In this document: positions 29,202 to 39,579 of the stretch, one piece after another | Numbering within the stretch: the stretch's first letter is position 1 | How the letters are laid out: every line of letters begins with the position of its first letter | Source: Bombella apis | GTDB lineage: Bacteria; Pseudomonadota; Alphaproteobacteria; Acetobacterales; Acetobacteraceae | Direction of reading: 5' to 3' | NCBI RefSeq assembly: GCF_018221685.1 | Contig: NZ_JAGJTM010000002.1 | Span: 23,749-87,748 of the forward strand | Length of the DNA: 64,000 nt | Program-made: the position numbers and the translations under genes | The notes under the pieces: generated by a model | What the model saw: only the letters and a program-made list of their open reading frames with translations | What the model was told of the DNA's origin: nothing | Databases searched by the model: none

Positions 29202-30533
29202 TTATGACTTCCGGCGCAGGAAATTGGCAAAGCGCCAGGCAATGCCTCGTGGGGCTGCTTCATGTTCCGCAAGGCAGAAGCGGTCTCTGGCCCCGGCTGC
29301 CCAGGCGAGAAGACCGGCGGCGGTGGAGAATCCCGCCCATATGGAGGGATGATCCGATTCCGGCAGTCCCCGTATGGTGGCTGGAGACCGGACCTGCACA
29401 GGCCGGTTCAGGATCTCGGCAGCCACGGCATCAATGCCGTTCAGCAGGGCGCCGCCGCCCGTCAGGATGACACGTCCTTCCGCCGGGCGCCCGAGGCCGG
29501 CACCGTCCAGCTCGTAGCGGAGCATTTCCAGCGTTTCCTCGACACGGGGGGCGATGGCCCGGACCAGATCGGCCCGGGTGATCTGCCGGACAATGTTGCG
29601 ATGTGAGACAGGCAGGGCGATGGGAATGGATGTGTCATCAGCCGAGGCATAGGCGACCCCGTAAAGGGTTTTGAGCCGTTCTGCTGTTTCAAGCTGGATG
29701 GACAGGGATTGAGCAATGTCCCGGGTGATGTGATCGCCGCCGACCCTGATATGCCGTGTATAGAGCACCCGCCCACGGGCGAAGACGGCAAGGGTCGTCG
29801 TGCCCGCTCCCATGTCGACGACGGTCACCCCGAGGTCACGCTCATCATGGTCCAGCACAGCAAGGCCGGAGGCAATGGGGTTGGACAGCAGGTCCACGGC
29901 CCGCAGCTCGGCCTTGCGCAGGACAGCATCCAGCGTGTGGAGGGCACTCGTCTGGGCATCCACGATGTGGAACTTGCCCACCAGTCTCTCGCAGCGCTGC
30001 CCGCAGGGGTTGAGGACAGTGAGGGTCTCATCGATATTGAAACCCAGCGGCATGGCCTGGACGATCCTGCGGTCATGCTCGGTTGCCTCGTGGCGGGCCT
30101 GCCCATAGAGGTGGAGAATGTCGTCCTCGGTCACCTCACGCCCGTTGGAGGCCAGAAAGGTATCCACGTGATAGCTGCGGGGGGTTCCGCAGGCGAGATT
30201 GACGGTCACATCCCTGATGCGGCGGCTGATTTTCCGTTCGGCATCGCCCACTGTCGCCCGGATGACACGCTCCAGCTGGATGGTGTCCACGATGGCCCCG
30301 GAATTCACTCCTTCGGAGCGTCGCCAGCCCCAGCTCAGGACACGCAGACCACCATTTTTCAGTCCCTGGCCAATCAGGCAGGTGGTTTTGGTGGAGCCAA
30401 TGTCCAGAACGGCCTTGAGCCCCGGCGTCCAGACAAAGCCCTGCTGTTCTTCTGACGGGAGAATGGGAAGAACGGCCCGCTTCTGCTGGGGAGCGGGCGG
30501 ATAATGCCGGGACGGTGAAACGGAACGGGACAT
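29202..30533 (-). CDS. ftsA: Cell-division protein FtsA
   Basis: 443-residue actin-fold ATPase that tethers FtsZ to the membrane. AVLDIGSTKTTCLIG is the phosphate-1 strand, VTVVDMGAGTTTLAVF phosphate-2, and RVILTGGGALLNGI the adenosine loop. Subdomain 1C sits between about residues 115 and 195. The protein ends in a basic, amphipathic AWRFANFLRRK helix, the membrane-targeting sequence. The N-terminal 35 residues are a Pro-rich extension. Directly follows ftsQ with a 5-bp gap. Confidence 0.97.
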   Translation of the reverse strand: MSRSVSPSRHYPPAPQQKRAVLPILPSEEQQGFVWTPGLKAVLDIGSTKTTCLIGQGLKNGGLRVLSWGWRRSEGVNSGAIVDTIQLERVIRATVGDAERKISRRIRDVTVNLACGTPRSYHVDTFLASNGREVTEDDILHLYGQARHEATEHDRRIVQAMPLGFNIDETLTVLNPCGQRCERLVGKFHIVDAQTSALHTLDAVLRKAELRAVDLLSNPIASGLAVLDHDERDLGVTVVDMGAGTTTLAVFARGRVLYTRHIRVGGDHITRDIAQSLSIQLETAERLKTLYGVAYASADDTSIPIALPVSHRNIVRQITRADLVRAIAPRVEETLEMLRYELDGAGLGRPAEGRVILTGGGALLNGIDAVAAEILNRPVQVRSPATIRGLPESDHPSIWAGFSTAAGLLAWAAGARDRFCLAEHEAAPRGIAWRFANFLRRKS

Positions 30534-30538
30534 AGGGA

Positions 30539-31426
30539 TCAGTTTTCAGATGGCGGCGTTGCAGGCGGAGCCTCCTGATCGGCTCCCTGAGGCGTGGCAG
30601 GGTGAATGACCATACGGTCGGATAGCCGCATGTCAATGGTTTTCAGGGGGCGGTCCAGGAGCTGGTAATCGTTCTGGTAATCATGCAGACGGGAGAGAGC
30701 GGCGCTTTCTGCTCCCTCCGGGAGCATGAGGGTCGTACCGTTCTGCATGAGGATGTTCCAGCGCCGCTGCCCGATGCGGATGAGGGCCAGCGTATGGCTG
30801 TTGATATCGGGAAACTGGTCGAGCAGGGTGATGATGGTATTTGCCTCCAGGTTGGCACCTGCGCCGACAACAAGGGGAAGCTTGCGGAAGACCGAACTGT
30901 TTTTGGCTGTCAGTTCCTGACGTGAGACAGTGTCTCCTTTCTGGTTGATAAGGACGAAATGGCCTTCCATCTGCCAGATGGCGATGGGATTTTTTTCCTC
31001 CACGGTGATGTTGATCGTGTCCGGCAGGTGGCGCTCGACCGTGGAATGCTCGATGAAAGGCAGCTCATCAATGCGCTGGCGTGCCGCCTCCACGGAGAAG
31101 CTGAAAAGCGAGTGGTTCAGGCCTGTCCCCAGCGCCTCCATGATGTCGCTCTCATCCGTCAGGCGCCGCCCCGTGATGACGATGTGCTGGATCTTCAGCG
31201 GGTCCAGCGCAGACAGGCGGGTGCGCAGGCTGTCTGCCAGTCTGTGTCCCCCCTGGCTGCTCCAGGCCAGCCAGCCAGCTCCAGCCATCAGGAAACAGAC
31301 GAGCCCCAGAATGCTGAGCCGCCGCAGGATGGCCTTCTGCCGCTGCCAGAAGAGGGACATGCTGGAGGGGCGGTCCCCGTAAGGGTCCACGGGGGCCTGG
31401 GGGCGTTTCCTGAAGAAGGACATCAT
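30539..31426 (-). CDS. ftsQ: Cell-division protein FtsQ
   Basis: 295 residues: a cytoplasmic basic stretch, one transmembrane helix (LSILGLVCFLMAGAGWLAWS), then a periplasmic POTRA domain (IQHIVITGRRLTDESDIMEA) and the beta domain (IGQRRWNILMQNGTTLMLPE). FtsQ links early and late divisome proteins (FtsB/FtsL/FtsW/FtsI). Its ATG overlaps the ddl stop context by 4 bp. The C-terminal residues after about 280 are Pro/Ala-rich. Confidence 0.93.
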   Translation of the reverse strand: MMSFFRKRPQAPVDPYGDRPSSMSLFWQRQKAILRRLSILGLVCFLMAGAGWLAWSSQGGHRLADSLRTRLSALDPLKIQHIVITGRRLTDESDIMEALGTGLNHSLFSFSVEAARQRIDELPFIEHSTVERHLPDTINITVEEKNPIAIWQMEGHFVLINQKGDTVSRQELTAKNSSVFRKLPLVVGAGANLEANTIITLLDQFPDINSHTLALIRIGQRRWNILMQNGTTLMLPEGAESAALSRLHDYQNDYQLLDRPLKTIDMRLSDRMVIHPATPQGADQEAPPATPPSEN

Positions 31427-32427
31427 GGGCCGTCAGCGGGCTCAGGCTGGGGCACTGGATGGAGGGAGAGGGGCTCCGCCCGCCCCAGGGCATCCATCAC
31501 CAGCCAGTGGCAGAGCAGGGGATAGCTTACGCCACGGGCGGCGGCCTGTTCTGGCAGCAGGGATGTGGCCGTCATGCCCGGCTGGGTGTTGACCTCCAGA
31601 ATGACGAGTTCGCCCTTATCACCATCATAGCGGTAGTCGGTCCGGCTGGCGCCCCGGCATCCCAGTGCCTGATGGGCCCTCCGGGCCAGTGTGAGGGCCT
31701 GGTCCGTGATGTCTGCTGGCAGGGGAGCGGGGATGACATGGCGGGAGCCATTGGCCTGATATTTGGCCGCAAAATCGTAGAAACCACCGCTCTCTGGCGT
31801 GAGGATTTCCGTAACGGCGAGGGCCTCGTCGCCCAGTACCGCAACGGTCAGCTCACGCCCGGGGATGAAACGCTCGGCCAGAATCTGGGGGCCGAAGGTC
31901 CATGATCCGGCAATGGCATGGCGTTTTGCGGCATCATCTTCATGGAGAATATGGACACCGACGGATGAGCCTTCCGCCACGGGCTTCAGAACGTAGGGGG
32001 CCGGCAGGGGGGCCCGTTCCTTCAGTTCGTCTGGCGTGATGAGGCAGCCTTCTGCAACGGGGAGACCGGCGGCCTGAAGGGCCATGCGGGTGCTGGCCTT
32101 GTTCATGGCGATGGCAGAAGCCAGAATCCCGGAATGGGTATAGGGCAGGCCCAGCCATTCCAGAACGCCCTGAATGGCCCCGTCTTCCCCGCCAGGACCG
32201 TGCAGGGCATTGAAGACGGCATCCGGTTTGCAGGCTTTCAGGGCCTCGATGGTGGCGGTGATGTCCGGCCCGGCATCAATGGCATGGACATGGTGCCCGG
32301 CCTGCTTCAGGGCCTCCATGACGGCCCTGCCGCTGGACAGGCTGACGCTGCGCTCGCTGGAGGTTCCTCCCATCAGAACGGCGATGGAAAGAGGTGTGGG
32401 TGTGGGAAGAATGGTCTTGTCTGTCAT
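31423..32427 (-). CDS. ddl: D-alanine-D-alanine ligase
   Basis: 334-residue ATP-grasp enzyme making the D-Ala-D-Ala terminus of the peptidoglycan stem. IAVLMGGTSSERSVSLSSG is the N-terminal substrate loop. HGPGGEDGAIQGVLEWLGLP, KPVAEGSSVGVHIL (ATP lid), ELTVAVLGDEAL and LEVNTQPGMTATSL (metal ligands Glu/Asn) follow in order. The frame stays open upstream to 32646, but homology begins at the ATG at 32427; the extra residues are the antisense-like tail of the murB region. Coupled to ftsQ by a 4-bp overlap. Confidence 0.96.
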   Translation of the reverse strand: MTDKTILPTPTPLSIAVLMGGTSSERSVSLSSGRAVMEALKQAGHHVHAIDAGPDITATIEALKACKPDAVFNALHGPGGEDGAIQGVLEWLGLPYTHSGILASAIAMNKASTRMALQAAGLPVAEGCLITPDELKERAPLPAPYVLKPVAEGSSVGVHILHEDDAAKRHAIAGSWTFGPQILAERFIPGRELTVAVLGDEALAVTEILTPESGGFYDFAAKYQANGSRHVIPAPLPADITDQALTLARRAHQALGCRGASRTDYRYDGDKGELVILEVNTQPGMTATSLLPEQAAARGVSYPLLCHWLVMDALGRAEPLSLHPVPQPEPADGP

Positions 32428-32444
32428 GCCCGGATGTTTCCTTG

Positions 32445-33362
32445 TCAGGAAGGGGAGGCGGGAGAAAGGGAACGGCCCAGCCGTCTGATCTCCCAGTGCA
32501 GGGTGATGCCGCTGCTGTCCAGCACACGGGCACGGACCATCTCGCCCAGCTCTTCCAGCTCCGTGCTGGTGGCGTCGCCCGTATTGAGCATGAAATTGCA
32601 GTGCTTCTCGCTGATCTGTGCGCCACCGTGCCGCAGCCCCCGGCATCCGGCGGCATCGATCAGCTCCCAGGCCCTGTGTCCTTCGGGGTTGCGGAAGGTG
32701 GAGCCGCCTGTCCGGGCCCGCAGGGGCTGGCTGGCTTCACGGCTGGCCCGCATTTCCTGCATTGTCTGCTGGATGGTGGCGGGGTTTTCCGCACCGTGGG
32801 CTTTCAGGCGGGCACGCAGCACGATGCTGCCTTCCGGCAGGGAGCTGTGACGGTACCGCATCTCCAGTGCCGGGGCGGGCAGACGCTGGATGGTGCCCTC
32901 ACGGGTGAGGATTTCCACCCAGTCGAGCAGGGTGGAGAGGTCACCCCCATAGGCTCCGGCATTCATGCAGACGGCTCCACCAATGGAGCCGGGAATGGTG
33001 GAGAGGAAGGCGAAACCGGCCATGCCTGCCTGCGCCGCCGTTTCTGCCACGCTGCTGTCCAGTGCGGCGGCTCCGGCGATCAGCCCGTCTCCATCCGTTT
33101 CAATGTTGGCAAAGCCACCGGCCAGACGGATGGTCAGCCCGGGCAGCCCTCCATCACGGATGATGACGTTTGAGCAGGCTCCAAGGACCGTCACGGGCAG
33201 GTCGGACGGGCACTGGCGCAGGGCCGTGGCGAGGTCTTCGGCATCCTGCGGCACGAAGAGCCAGTCGGCGGCCCCGCCCGTGCGGAACCAGCTGCGGGCG
33301 GCCAGCGGGGCCTGTTCCTTCAGCCGTCCCCGTGCCTGCTGGAAAGGTGCAGCCGTGGTCAT
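32445..33362 (-). CDS. murB: UDP-N-acetylenolpyruvoylglucosamine reductase
   Basis: 305-residue FAD enzyme that reduces enolpyruvyl-UDP-GlcNAc to UDP-MurNAc. FAD-binding stretches: [32 protein letters not shown] and [20 protein letters not shown]. The catalytic serine region is [20 protein letters not shown] and the Glu-containing C-terminus follows. It is a type I MurB without the Tyr-loop insertion of the E. coli form. The start overlaps the murC stop by 4 bp. Confidence 0.96.
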   Translation of the reverse strand: MTTAAPFQQARGRLKEQAPLAARSWFRTGGAADWLFVPQDAEDLATALRQCPSDLPVTVLGACSNVIIRDGGLPGLTIRLAGGFANIETDGDGLIAGAAALDSSVAETAAQAGMAGFAFLSTIPGSIGGAVCMNAGAYGGDLSTLLDWVEILTREGTIQRLPAPALEMRYRHSSLPEGSIVLRARLKAHGAENPATIQQTMQEMRASREASQPLRARTGGSTFRNPEGHRAWELIDAAGCRGLRHGGAQISEKHCNFMLNTGDATSTELEELGEMVRARVLDSSGITLHWEIRRLGRSLSPASPS

Positions 33363-34777
33363 GGTGCGTCCTTTCTGAGGCTGTCCAGCTGCTCGGGGAG
33401 AGCCTGTGCCCAGTGGGTGATGGACCCCGCCCCCAGACAGAGGACATAGTCACCCGGCACGGCCACGTCGGCGATGACGCTGGCCAGATCATCCGGCGAG
33501 GCGAGGGACAGGACATGGCGGTGCCCACGGTCCCGCAGCCCTTCGACGAGCTGATCCCGTCCGATGCCCTTGATCGGGTTTTCCCCGGCGGCATAAACGT
33601 CCGCCACGATGACGGTGTCCGCATCATTCATGCAGGTGCAGAAATCATTGAACAGCGCACTGAGGCGGGAATAACGGTGCGGCTGGATGACGGCAATGAC
33701 ATGCCCGGCACCGGCCTGCCGGGCCGCTTTCAGCACGGCAGCGATCTCGACGGGATGATGGCCGTAATCATCAATGATCTTCACGTCATTCCATGTGCCG
33801 GTCAGGGTGAAGCGACGCTGCACGCCCCGGAAGCCGCCAAGCGCATCGGCGATGACATGATCGGGGATTTCCATTTCCTGCGCCACGGCGATGGCCGCCA
33901 CGGCATTGAGGACATTGTGGTGCCCGAACATGGGCAGATGGAACGGTCCGGCCAGACGCTGGCTGCTGGTTGTCCGGTCCGTGATGGTGACGTTGAAGGT
34001 CACGCCCTGGCTGTCCGTGCCGGTGATTTCCGCCCGGACATCCGCCTGCGGGCTGAAACCATAGGTGACGACGCGGTGATCGGAGAGCTGGGGGATCATC
34101 TGCTGCACCCGGGGATGATCCACGCAAAGGACGGCGAAGCCGTAGAAGGGGATGTTGGAGACGAACTGCCGGTATCCGGCCTCCATCGCCTCATCGGAGC
34201 CCCAGTGATCCAGATGCTCGGGGTCCATGTTGGTGACAACGGCAATGATGGCAGGGAGACGGAGGAAGGAGCCATCGCTTTCATCCGCTTCCACGACCAT
34301 CCAGTCGCCGGACCCCATGCGGGTATTCGTGCCGTAGGCCTCGATGATGCCACCATTGATGACGGTCGGGTCCAGCTTGGCCTGTTCCAGCACGCAGGCC
34401 ACGAGGCTGGTCGTGGTGGTCTTGCCGTGTGTCCCCCCGATGGCCACGGCCCAGCGCAGGCGCATCAGCTCTGCCAGCATCTCCGCCCGCCGGACGACGG
34501 GGATGAGCCGGGCACGGGCGGCCATGACCTCCGGATTGTCCCGTTTTACGGCGGTGGAGATGACGACGACCCGTGCTTCCCCCAGATTGGCCTCATCATG
34601 GCCGATATGAACGTGGATGCCTGATTTCCGCAGACGCTTCACGTTGGCATTCTCGGCAATGTCGGACCCCTGAACCTTGTAGCCGAGCATGTGCAGCACC
34701 TCGGCAATGCCGGACATGCCGATGCCGCCAATGCCAACGAAGTGGATCAGACCAAGGTTGAGAGGTAATGCACGCAT
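33359..34777 (-). CDS. murC: UDP-N-acetylmuramate-L-alanine ligase
   Basis: 472 residues from the ATG at 34777. The frame is open to 34870, but [17 protein letters not shown], the true N-terminal UMP loop, starts only 10 residues after this Met. ATP site GTHGKTTTT (115-123), EADESDGSF and [10 protein letters not shown] in the central domain, and [10 protein letters not shown] in the C-terminal domain. It adds L-Ala to UDP-MurNAc. The Shine-Dalgarno GGAG (34786-34789) has 8-nt spacing and directly abuts a 12-nt C tract on the coding strand. Confidence 0.96.
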   Translation of the reverse strand: MRALPLNLGLIHFVGIGGIGMSGIAEVLHMLGYKVQGSDIAENANVKRLRKSGIHVHIGHDEANLGEARVVVISTAVKRDNPEVMAARARLIPVVRRAEMLAELMRLRWAVAIGGTHGKTTTTSLVACVLEQAKLDPTVINGGIIEAYGTNTRMGSGDWMVVEADESDGSFLRLPAIIAVVTNMDPEHLDHWGSDEAMEAGYRQFVSNIPFYGFAVLCVDHPRVQQMIPQLSDHRVVTYGFSPQADVRAEITGTDSQGVTFNVTITDRTTSSQRLAGPFHLPMFGHHNVLNAVAAIAVAQEMEIPDHVIADALGGFRGVQRRFTLTGTWNDVKIIDDYGHHPVEIAAVLKAARQAGAGHVIAVIQPHRYSRLSALFNDFCTCMNDADTVIVADVYAAGENPIKGIGRDQLVEGLRDRGHRHVLSLASPDDLASVIADVAVPGDYVLCLGAGSITHWAQALPEQLDSLRKDAP

Positions 34778-34789
34778 CAGGGGAACTCC

Positions 34790-34801
34790 GGGGGGGGGGG
34801 G
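34790..34801 (-). repeat. 12-nt homopolymer between murG and murC
   Basis: Twelve consecutive G on the plus strand (C on the coding strand), within the 43-bp gap between the murG stop and the murC ATG. It touches the murC ribosome-binding site. No comparable tract was noticed elsewhere in the window. Confidence 0.9.
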
Positions 34802-34820
34802 ATGAAGGGAGGGCAGATAA

Positions 34821-35930
34821 TCAGGCTTTGATGGTCGTTTCAACCAGATCAGCCAGTTTTTCGGCAGCACGGCGCTGCTGGAGATTGCGGGCGCCTTCCG
34901 CAGCCCGTGCCAGCTCGTCAGGATGGCTGAAGAGGTGGGTCAGGTGCGTGCAGAGTGCTGATGAGGAGAAGTCACGCTGCCGGACCATCCAGCCACCACC
35001 GGCCCGTTCCATTGCCTGTGCGTTGACACCCTGCTCATCAGAGGCGGCAATGGGCAGCGGGACAAGGATGGAAGGGCGGCCTGCCATGGCCAGCTCCGCA
35101 ATGGATGACCCACCGGCCCGCCCGATGACGAGATGGGCTTTCTTCAGTTCAGCTGCCACATCCTCGATGAAAGGCGTGACCGTGGCCTTTATGCCGACTT
35201 GCGCATAGATGCCGGACAGGGCAGGGACCATCTCCTCATGGGCCTGCTGGGTCACATGCAGCCGGGTCCGCAGCCCAGGGGGCAGGTTGCACAGGGCCTG
35301 CGGCACGATGGAGCTGAAAATCTGTGCCCCCAGTGATCCACCCCAGACAAGCAGATGGATCGGCTCCTCGCTGAACAGGCTTGGGCTGACATAGGGTTCA
35401 TCAGCCAGAGCTTCGATGGCAGGGCGGACTGGCATCCCTGTCTGCATGACCTTCCGGCCTGCGGGCAGACGGGCCACCCGGGGGTAGGATGTGGCAATGG
35501 CATCGCTGAACCGGGCGAGGAGGGCATTGGCCTGTCCGAGGATGGCATTGCCTTCATGGATGATGAGGGCAGGGCGTTTACCCAGACGCAGGCGACTGCC
35601 GAGAAGGGGAGGAATGGAAGGATAGCCGCCAAAGCCGACTACGGCGGCGGGCCGGTATCTGGCAACAATCTGGCGCCCGCCAAGGCAGCTCCAGAGAAGC
35701 TGGCCGATCCCCCTGAGTTTGTCGATGGGCTTTTTACCAGCCACGCCACTGCTTTTGAGGACATGGCGGGGGCTGTCCGCAAATACGCTCAGTCCGGCCC
35801 TGCTGTTGCGGGCATCCGTTACGAGGATGGTCTGGTGACCACGGCGCTGGAGTTCTGCCCCCAGTGCCTCAGCCGGGAAGAAGTGCCCCCCGGTACCGCC
35901 GGCGGCAATGAGAATTGGTGCTTGTTTCAT
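34821..35930 (-). CDS. murG: Lipid II synthase (undecaprenyl-PP-MurNAc-pentapeptide GlcNAc transferase)
   Basis: 369-residue GT28 enzyme at the inner membrane that adds GlcNAc to lipid I. The first glycine-rich loop is [20 protein letters not shown], the second [12 protein letters not shown], and the third [16 protein letters not shown]. The UDP-GlcNAc site is [20 protein letters not shown] with Glu in place, then [15 protein letters not shown]. The start overlaps the ftsW stop by 1 bp. Confidence 0.96.
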   Translation of the reverse strand: MKQAPILIAAGGTGGHFFPAEALGAELQRRGHQTILVTDARNSRAGLSVFADSPRHVLKSSGVAGKKPIDKLRGIGQLLWSCLGGRQIVARYRPAAVVGFGGYPSIPPLLGSRLRLGKRPALIIHEGNAILGQANALLARFSDAIATSYPRVARLPAGRKVMQTGMPVRPAIEALADEPYVSPSLFSEEPIHLLVWGGSLGAQIFSSIVPQALCNLPPGLRTRLHVTQQAHEEMVPALSGIYAQVGIKATVTPFIEDVAAELKKAHLVIGRAGGSSIAELAMAGRPSILVPLPIAASDEQGVNAQAMERAGGGWMVRQRDFSSSALCTHLTHLFSHPDELARAAEGARNLQQRRAAEKLADLVETTIKA

Positions 35931-37132
35931 CAGATGTGATCCTTCCGGGATGACATGGTCAGACGTGGGGCTGTTTCAGCAGGGGATGGCGGCGGCGTAA
36001 AGGGGCCTTCCTCTACACGGTGGCGGGTCAGTGCCAGGGCCATGCCGATGGTCAGGGCAACGGAAAGGGCCGAGCTGCCCCCGTAGGAGATGAAAGGCAG
36101 TGTCATGCCCTTTGTGGGGATCAGATGCAGGGAGGAGCCCATGTTGACGAAGGCCTGAAGGCCGAAGCCGGTGATCAGGCCGCTGGCAGAGAGAATGATG
36201 TAGGGTTTCTTTTCTTCCAGCAGGCGGTTGAGAGTGGAGAAAACCAGCATGGTGAAAACGGCAATGATGAACAGGCACATCACGAAGCCATATTCCTCTC
36301 CGGCAACGGAGAAGACGAAGTCGGCATGGGCATCGGGCAGCAGGTCCTTCACCCGGCCTTCACCCGGTCCCCGGCCCAGCAGTCCCCCATTGCCAAAAGC
36401 CCGCATGGAGGTATCGATCTGGTAATGGTCCCCCACATCAGGATGCAGGAAGCGCTGCACGCGGGAATGGACGTGCTCGAACACCATATAGGCTATCCCG
36501 AACGCTCCAAGCGCTGCCGAGACCAGCATGCCGAATACGATGATGGGCAGGCCGTCGATGAAGAGCTGGGTGATGAAGACCATGCTGATGACCGAGAGCA
36601 TCCCGATATCCGGCTGGGCCTGAAGCAGGGCTGCAATGACGAGATAGACCCCGCATGCCACCAGTCGCCCCGGGAACCGCCAGCCATTGGAAAGTCTCAG
36701 CGTATGACGGAGGCTCAGCAGCAGGCCGGTCACGACGGCAAAGCAGGGTTTCAGGAATTCAGAAGGCTGGACGGACATGAGGGGCAGGGCGATCCAGCGT
36801 CTGGCCCCCTTGATCTCCATGCCGTGAACAAGCGTCATGAATGTGGCGCCCAGTGCCACGATCCCCCCCATGACGGCAATCCGCCCGATCGTGCGGGGGG
36901 TCAGCCGGGATGTCACGACGACGACGGCACTGGCAAGGGCCAGAAAGACCACCTGCTTGAGGATGAACATGTTCCGGGAGGCCCCGATGCGGTGAGCCAC
37001 GGCGGGACTGGCAGCCAGCATGAGGATGTACCCCAGGGCGACCAGTATTCCGACGCAGCTCAGGCTGACATGATCAAGGCTACGCCACCACTGGGCCTTC
37101 CGGGAGCTGTCTGACCTGTCGGAGAGTGCCAT
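35930..37132 (-). CDS. ftsW: Lipid II polymerase / SEDS protein FtsW
   Basis: 400 residues with about ten transmembrane helices. SEDS hallmarks: MEIKGARRWI (first extracellular loop), QPSEFLKPCFAVV with the conserved PSE, IAALLQAQPDIGMLSVIS with the catalytic-region Gln-Pro-Asp, GEGRVKDLLPDAHADFVFSV, EEYGF, and MGLxxPxKGMTLPFISYGGS near the end. It polymerises septal glycan with FtsI. Lies between murD and murG in the usual order. Confidence 0.96.
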   Translation of the reverse strand: MALSDRSDSSRKAQWWRSLDHVSLSCVGILVALGYILMLAASPAVAHRIGASRNMFILKQVVFLALASAVVVVTSRLTPRTIGRIAVMGGIVALGATFMTLVHGMEIKGARRWIALPLMSVQPSEFLKPCFAVVTGLLLSLRHTLRLSNGWRFPGRLVACGVYLVIAALLQAQPDIGMLSVISMVFITQLFIDGLPIIVFGMLVSAALGAFGIAYMVFEHVHSRVQRFLHPDVGDHYQIDTSMRAFGNGGLLGRGPGEGRVKDLLPDAHADFVFSVAGEEYGFVMCLFIIAVFTMLVFSTLNRLLEEKKPYIILSASGLITGFGLQAFVNMGSSLHLIPTKGMTLPFISYGGSSALSVALTIGMALALTRHRVEEGPFTPPPSPAETAPRLTMSSRKDHI

Positions 37133-37138
37133 GATGTT

Positions 37139-38488
37139 TCAGTCCTCCCCGCAGAGGCTGCGGGCCAGTGTGGCAAAGGCCGTTCCCCGTTCCTCGAAAT
37201 TGCGGAACTGGTCAAAACTGGCACAGGCCGGGGACAGGAGTATGGGCATGGCCTCGTGTGTCCGGGCATGGTCCCAGGCGGCCCGTGTTGCCTGCTCCAG
37301 CGTTCCGCTGATCTCGAAAGGAACATCATGGGCTGTCAGGGTTCTGGCCAGCAATGGGGCATCCTGCCCGATGAGGAAGGCACGGCGCACATGGCCGAAC
37401 AGTGGTGCCAGACTCTCGATTCCTCCTTCTTTGGCCATGCCTCCGGCAATCCAGAGGCTTTCGGGGAAGGCTTTTAGTGCATGGTAGCTGGCTTCCGCAT
37501 TTGTGGCCTTGCTGTCGTTGATGAAGCTGATTCCATCAGCCTGCGCCACGAGCTGGAGGCGGTGGTCCAGCCCGGTGAAGCTTCTGATGCCCTCGGCAAT
37601 CTGTTCCTCGGAGAGGCCAAGATGGTGGGCGATGGCCCGGCAGGTCTCTATGTTCTGGGCATTGTGCTGTCCAGGCAGAAAGGGGGCGTCTGTTTCTGGA
37701 ACAGGCTGGGTGATCGAGAGTGTCCGTACCGTCACGCCCTGCCGCTCAAGCCGCTGGTGCAGTCCGTCCGCCCAGGAGGCCTTTTCGCCCAGAATGGCAA
37801 GATCGCCTGCGGTCATGTTGTCAAAGACATGCGCCTTGGCATCCAGATAGCCCTGCATGGAGCCGTGCCTGTCCAGATGGTCCGGTGTCAGGTTGAGCAG
37901 GGCAGCGGCACAGGCGTGATAGTCCTTCAGCCGTTCCAGCATGTAGGACGACATTTCAATGACATAGACGCCGTCATCCCCCAGAGCGGGCAGGGCGAGA
38001 GAGGCCGTGCCAAAATTGCCGCCACAGCAGGCCGGGATGCCGGCCTGTGTGAGAATGTGGGTCAGCAGGGCCGTGGTCGTGGATTTGCCATTTGTACCCG
38101 TGATGGAGACGAACCGCGCGCGTGATCCTGCCTTGCGAGCCACCTGCCAGAGCAGTTCTGCATCGGAGAGGATCGGCACATGCTGCTCCCGTGCCAGCAG
38201 GGCAGCAGGGTGTGGCCGGGGCAGATGGTGCGGGATGCCCGGCGAGAGGATCAGGGCATCCATGCCGGTGAGGTCAGTCAGGGGCGCCAGTGTCAGGCGG
38301 GGATGTGAGGACAGGGGAGCTGGGAGCTCCGGCCTGCTGTCATCCCAGGCCTGTACGGTTGCTCCCATGTCCAGCAGGGCCTGCACGACGGCAGCACCGT
38401 TGCGGCCCAGCCCGCAGACAGCATGATGCTGCCCGGTCAGGAGCGTTGCAGGCCATTTCTGGGGGGGAGGAAAGGGCAGGACAGTCAT
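37139..38488 (-). CDS. murD: UDP-N-acetylmuramoylalanine-D-glutamate ligase
   Basis: 449 residues from the ATG at 38488, which shares one base with the mraY stop (TGATG). The 10 residues upstream in the same frame belong to mraY overlap. [14 protein letters not shown] is the N-terminal nucleotide loop, [14 protein letters not shown] the ATP site, and [14 protein letters not shown] and [13 protein letters not shown] the central and C-terminal signatures. Adds D-Glu to UDP-MurNAc-L-Ala. Confidence 0.95.
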   Translation of the reverse strand: MTVLPFPPPQKWPATLLTGQHHAVCGLGRNGAAVVQALLDMGATVQAWDDSRPELPAPLSSHPRLTLAPLTDLTGMDALILSPGIPHHLPRPHPAALLAREQHVPILSDAELLWQVARKAGSRARFVSITGTNGKSTTTALLTHILTQAGIPACCGGNFGTASLALPALGDDGVYVIEMSSYMLERLKDYHACAAALLNLTPDHLDRHGSMQGYLDAKAHVFDNMTAGDLAILGEKASWADGLHQRLERQGVTVRTLSITQPVPETDAPFLPGQHNAQNIETCRAIAHHLGLSEEQIAEGIRSFTGLDHRLQLVAQADGISFINDSKATNAEASYHALKAFPESLWIAGGMAKEGGIESLAPLFGHVRRAFLIGQDAPLLARTLTAHDVPFEISGTLEQATRAAWDHARTHEAMPILLSPACASFDQFRNFEERGTAFATLARSLCGED

Positions 38489-39579
38489 CAGCGCAGCTTC
38501 AGTGTGGCCAGACCACACAGCCCCAGAATGATGGCAATGATCCAGAAACGGACGACAATTTTCGGCTCCTGCCAGCCTTTCTTCTCAAAATGATGGTGCA
38601 GCGGTGCCATGAGGAAGATGCGCTTCCCCGTGCGGCGGAACCAGAAGACCTGGATGATGACGGAGATCGTTTCCACCACGAACAGGCCCCCCACGAGGCA
38701 GAGCACCAGCTCATGCTTCACAGCCACGGCCACGGCCCCCAGGGCACCGCCCAGTGCCAGAGACCCGGTATCTCCCATGAAGACCTCTGCCGGTGGAGCA
38801 TTGAACCAGAGAAAACCCAGTCCGGCTCCGATCAGGGCGGCGCAGAAGATGCTCAGCTCCCCCGTGCCGGGAACATGATGGAGCTGGAGATAGTCGGCAA
38901 AGACATGGTTGCCGACCAGATAGGCGATCAGGGCGAAGACGAGGGCGGCGATGATGGAGGGCACCGTGGCCAGCCCGTCCAGCCCGTCCGTCAGGTTCAC
39001 GGCATTGCCGAAACCCGTGATCGTCACCATGGCGAAGAGCGGGAAAATGTAGCCCAGATGCAGTACGAAGGTCTTGGCGAAAGGAAAGGCCACAGCATTG
39101 CGCAGGTCCGGTGGTGTCAGGGCTTCCATGGCAATCCCGGCAAGGCATGAGATCAGGAATTCCCCGCCCAGCCGTATTTTTTTGGAGACCCCTTTGCTGT
39201 TGCCCTTGGCCAGTTTGAGATAGTCATCCGCAAAGCCTATGGCGCCAAACCCCAGGGTCGTGAGGAGAACAGCCCAGACAAACCCGTCAAACAGGTCCGC
39301 CCAGAGCAGGGTGGAGCAGGTCAGGGAAAACAGGATGAGACCACCGCCCATGGTGGGGGTACCGGCTTTCTCCAGTATATGCCGTTCCGGCCCGAGGGTC
39401 CGTATGGGCTGCCCTTGCCGCTGGATGCGTTTGAGCTGGGCAATGAAGGGCTTGCCGAGCAGCAGGGAGATCACCAGTGCCGTCAGGCAGGCGCATCCGG
39501 CCCGGAAGGTCATGTAATGCAGCAGGTTGAGAAGGCCGCCATGGGAGGAAGAAGGTGCAGCAAGAAGGTTGAAGAGCAT
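38488..39579 (-). CDS. mraY: Phospho-MurNAc-pentapeptide transferase
   Basis: 363 residues, about ten transmembrane helices. Forms lipid I from UDP-MurNAc-pentapeptide and undecaprenyl phosphate. Conserved catalytic stretches: [17 protein letters not shown] (Asp-Asp pair), [38 protein letters not shown] and [17 protein letters not shown] (His triplet). Overlaps murD by one base, and the murF stop meets its start. Confidence 0.97.
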   Translation of the reverse strand: MLFNLLAAPSSSHGGLLNLLHYMTFRAGCACLTALVISLLLGKPFIAQLKRIQRQGQPIRTLGPERHILEKAGTPTMGGGLILFSLTCSTLLWADLFDGFVWAVLLTTLGFGAIGFADDYLKLAKGNSKGVSKKIRLGGEFLISCLAGIAMEALTPPDLRNAVAFPFAKTFVLHLGYIFPLFAMVTITGFGNAVNLTDGLDGLATVPSIIAALVFALIAYLVGNHVFADYLQLHHVPGTGELSIFCAALIGAGLGFLWFNAPPAEVFMGDTGSLALGGALGAVAVAVKHELVLCLVGGLFVVETISVIIQVFWFRRTGKRIFLMAPLHHHFEKKGWQEPKIVVRFWIIAIILGLCGLATLKLR

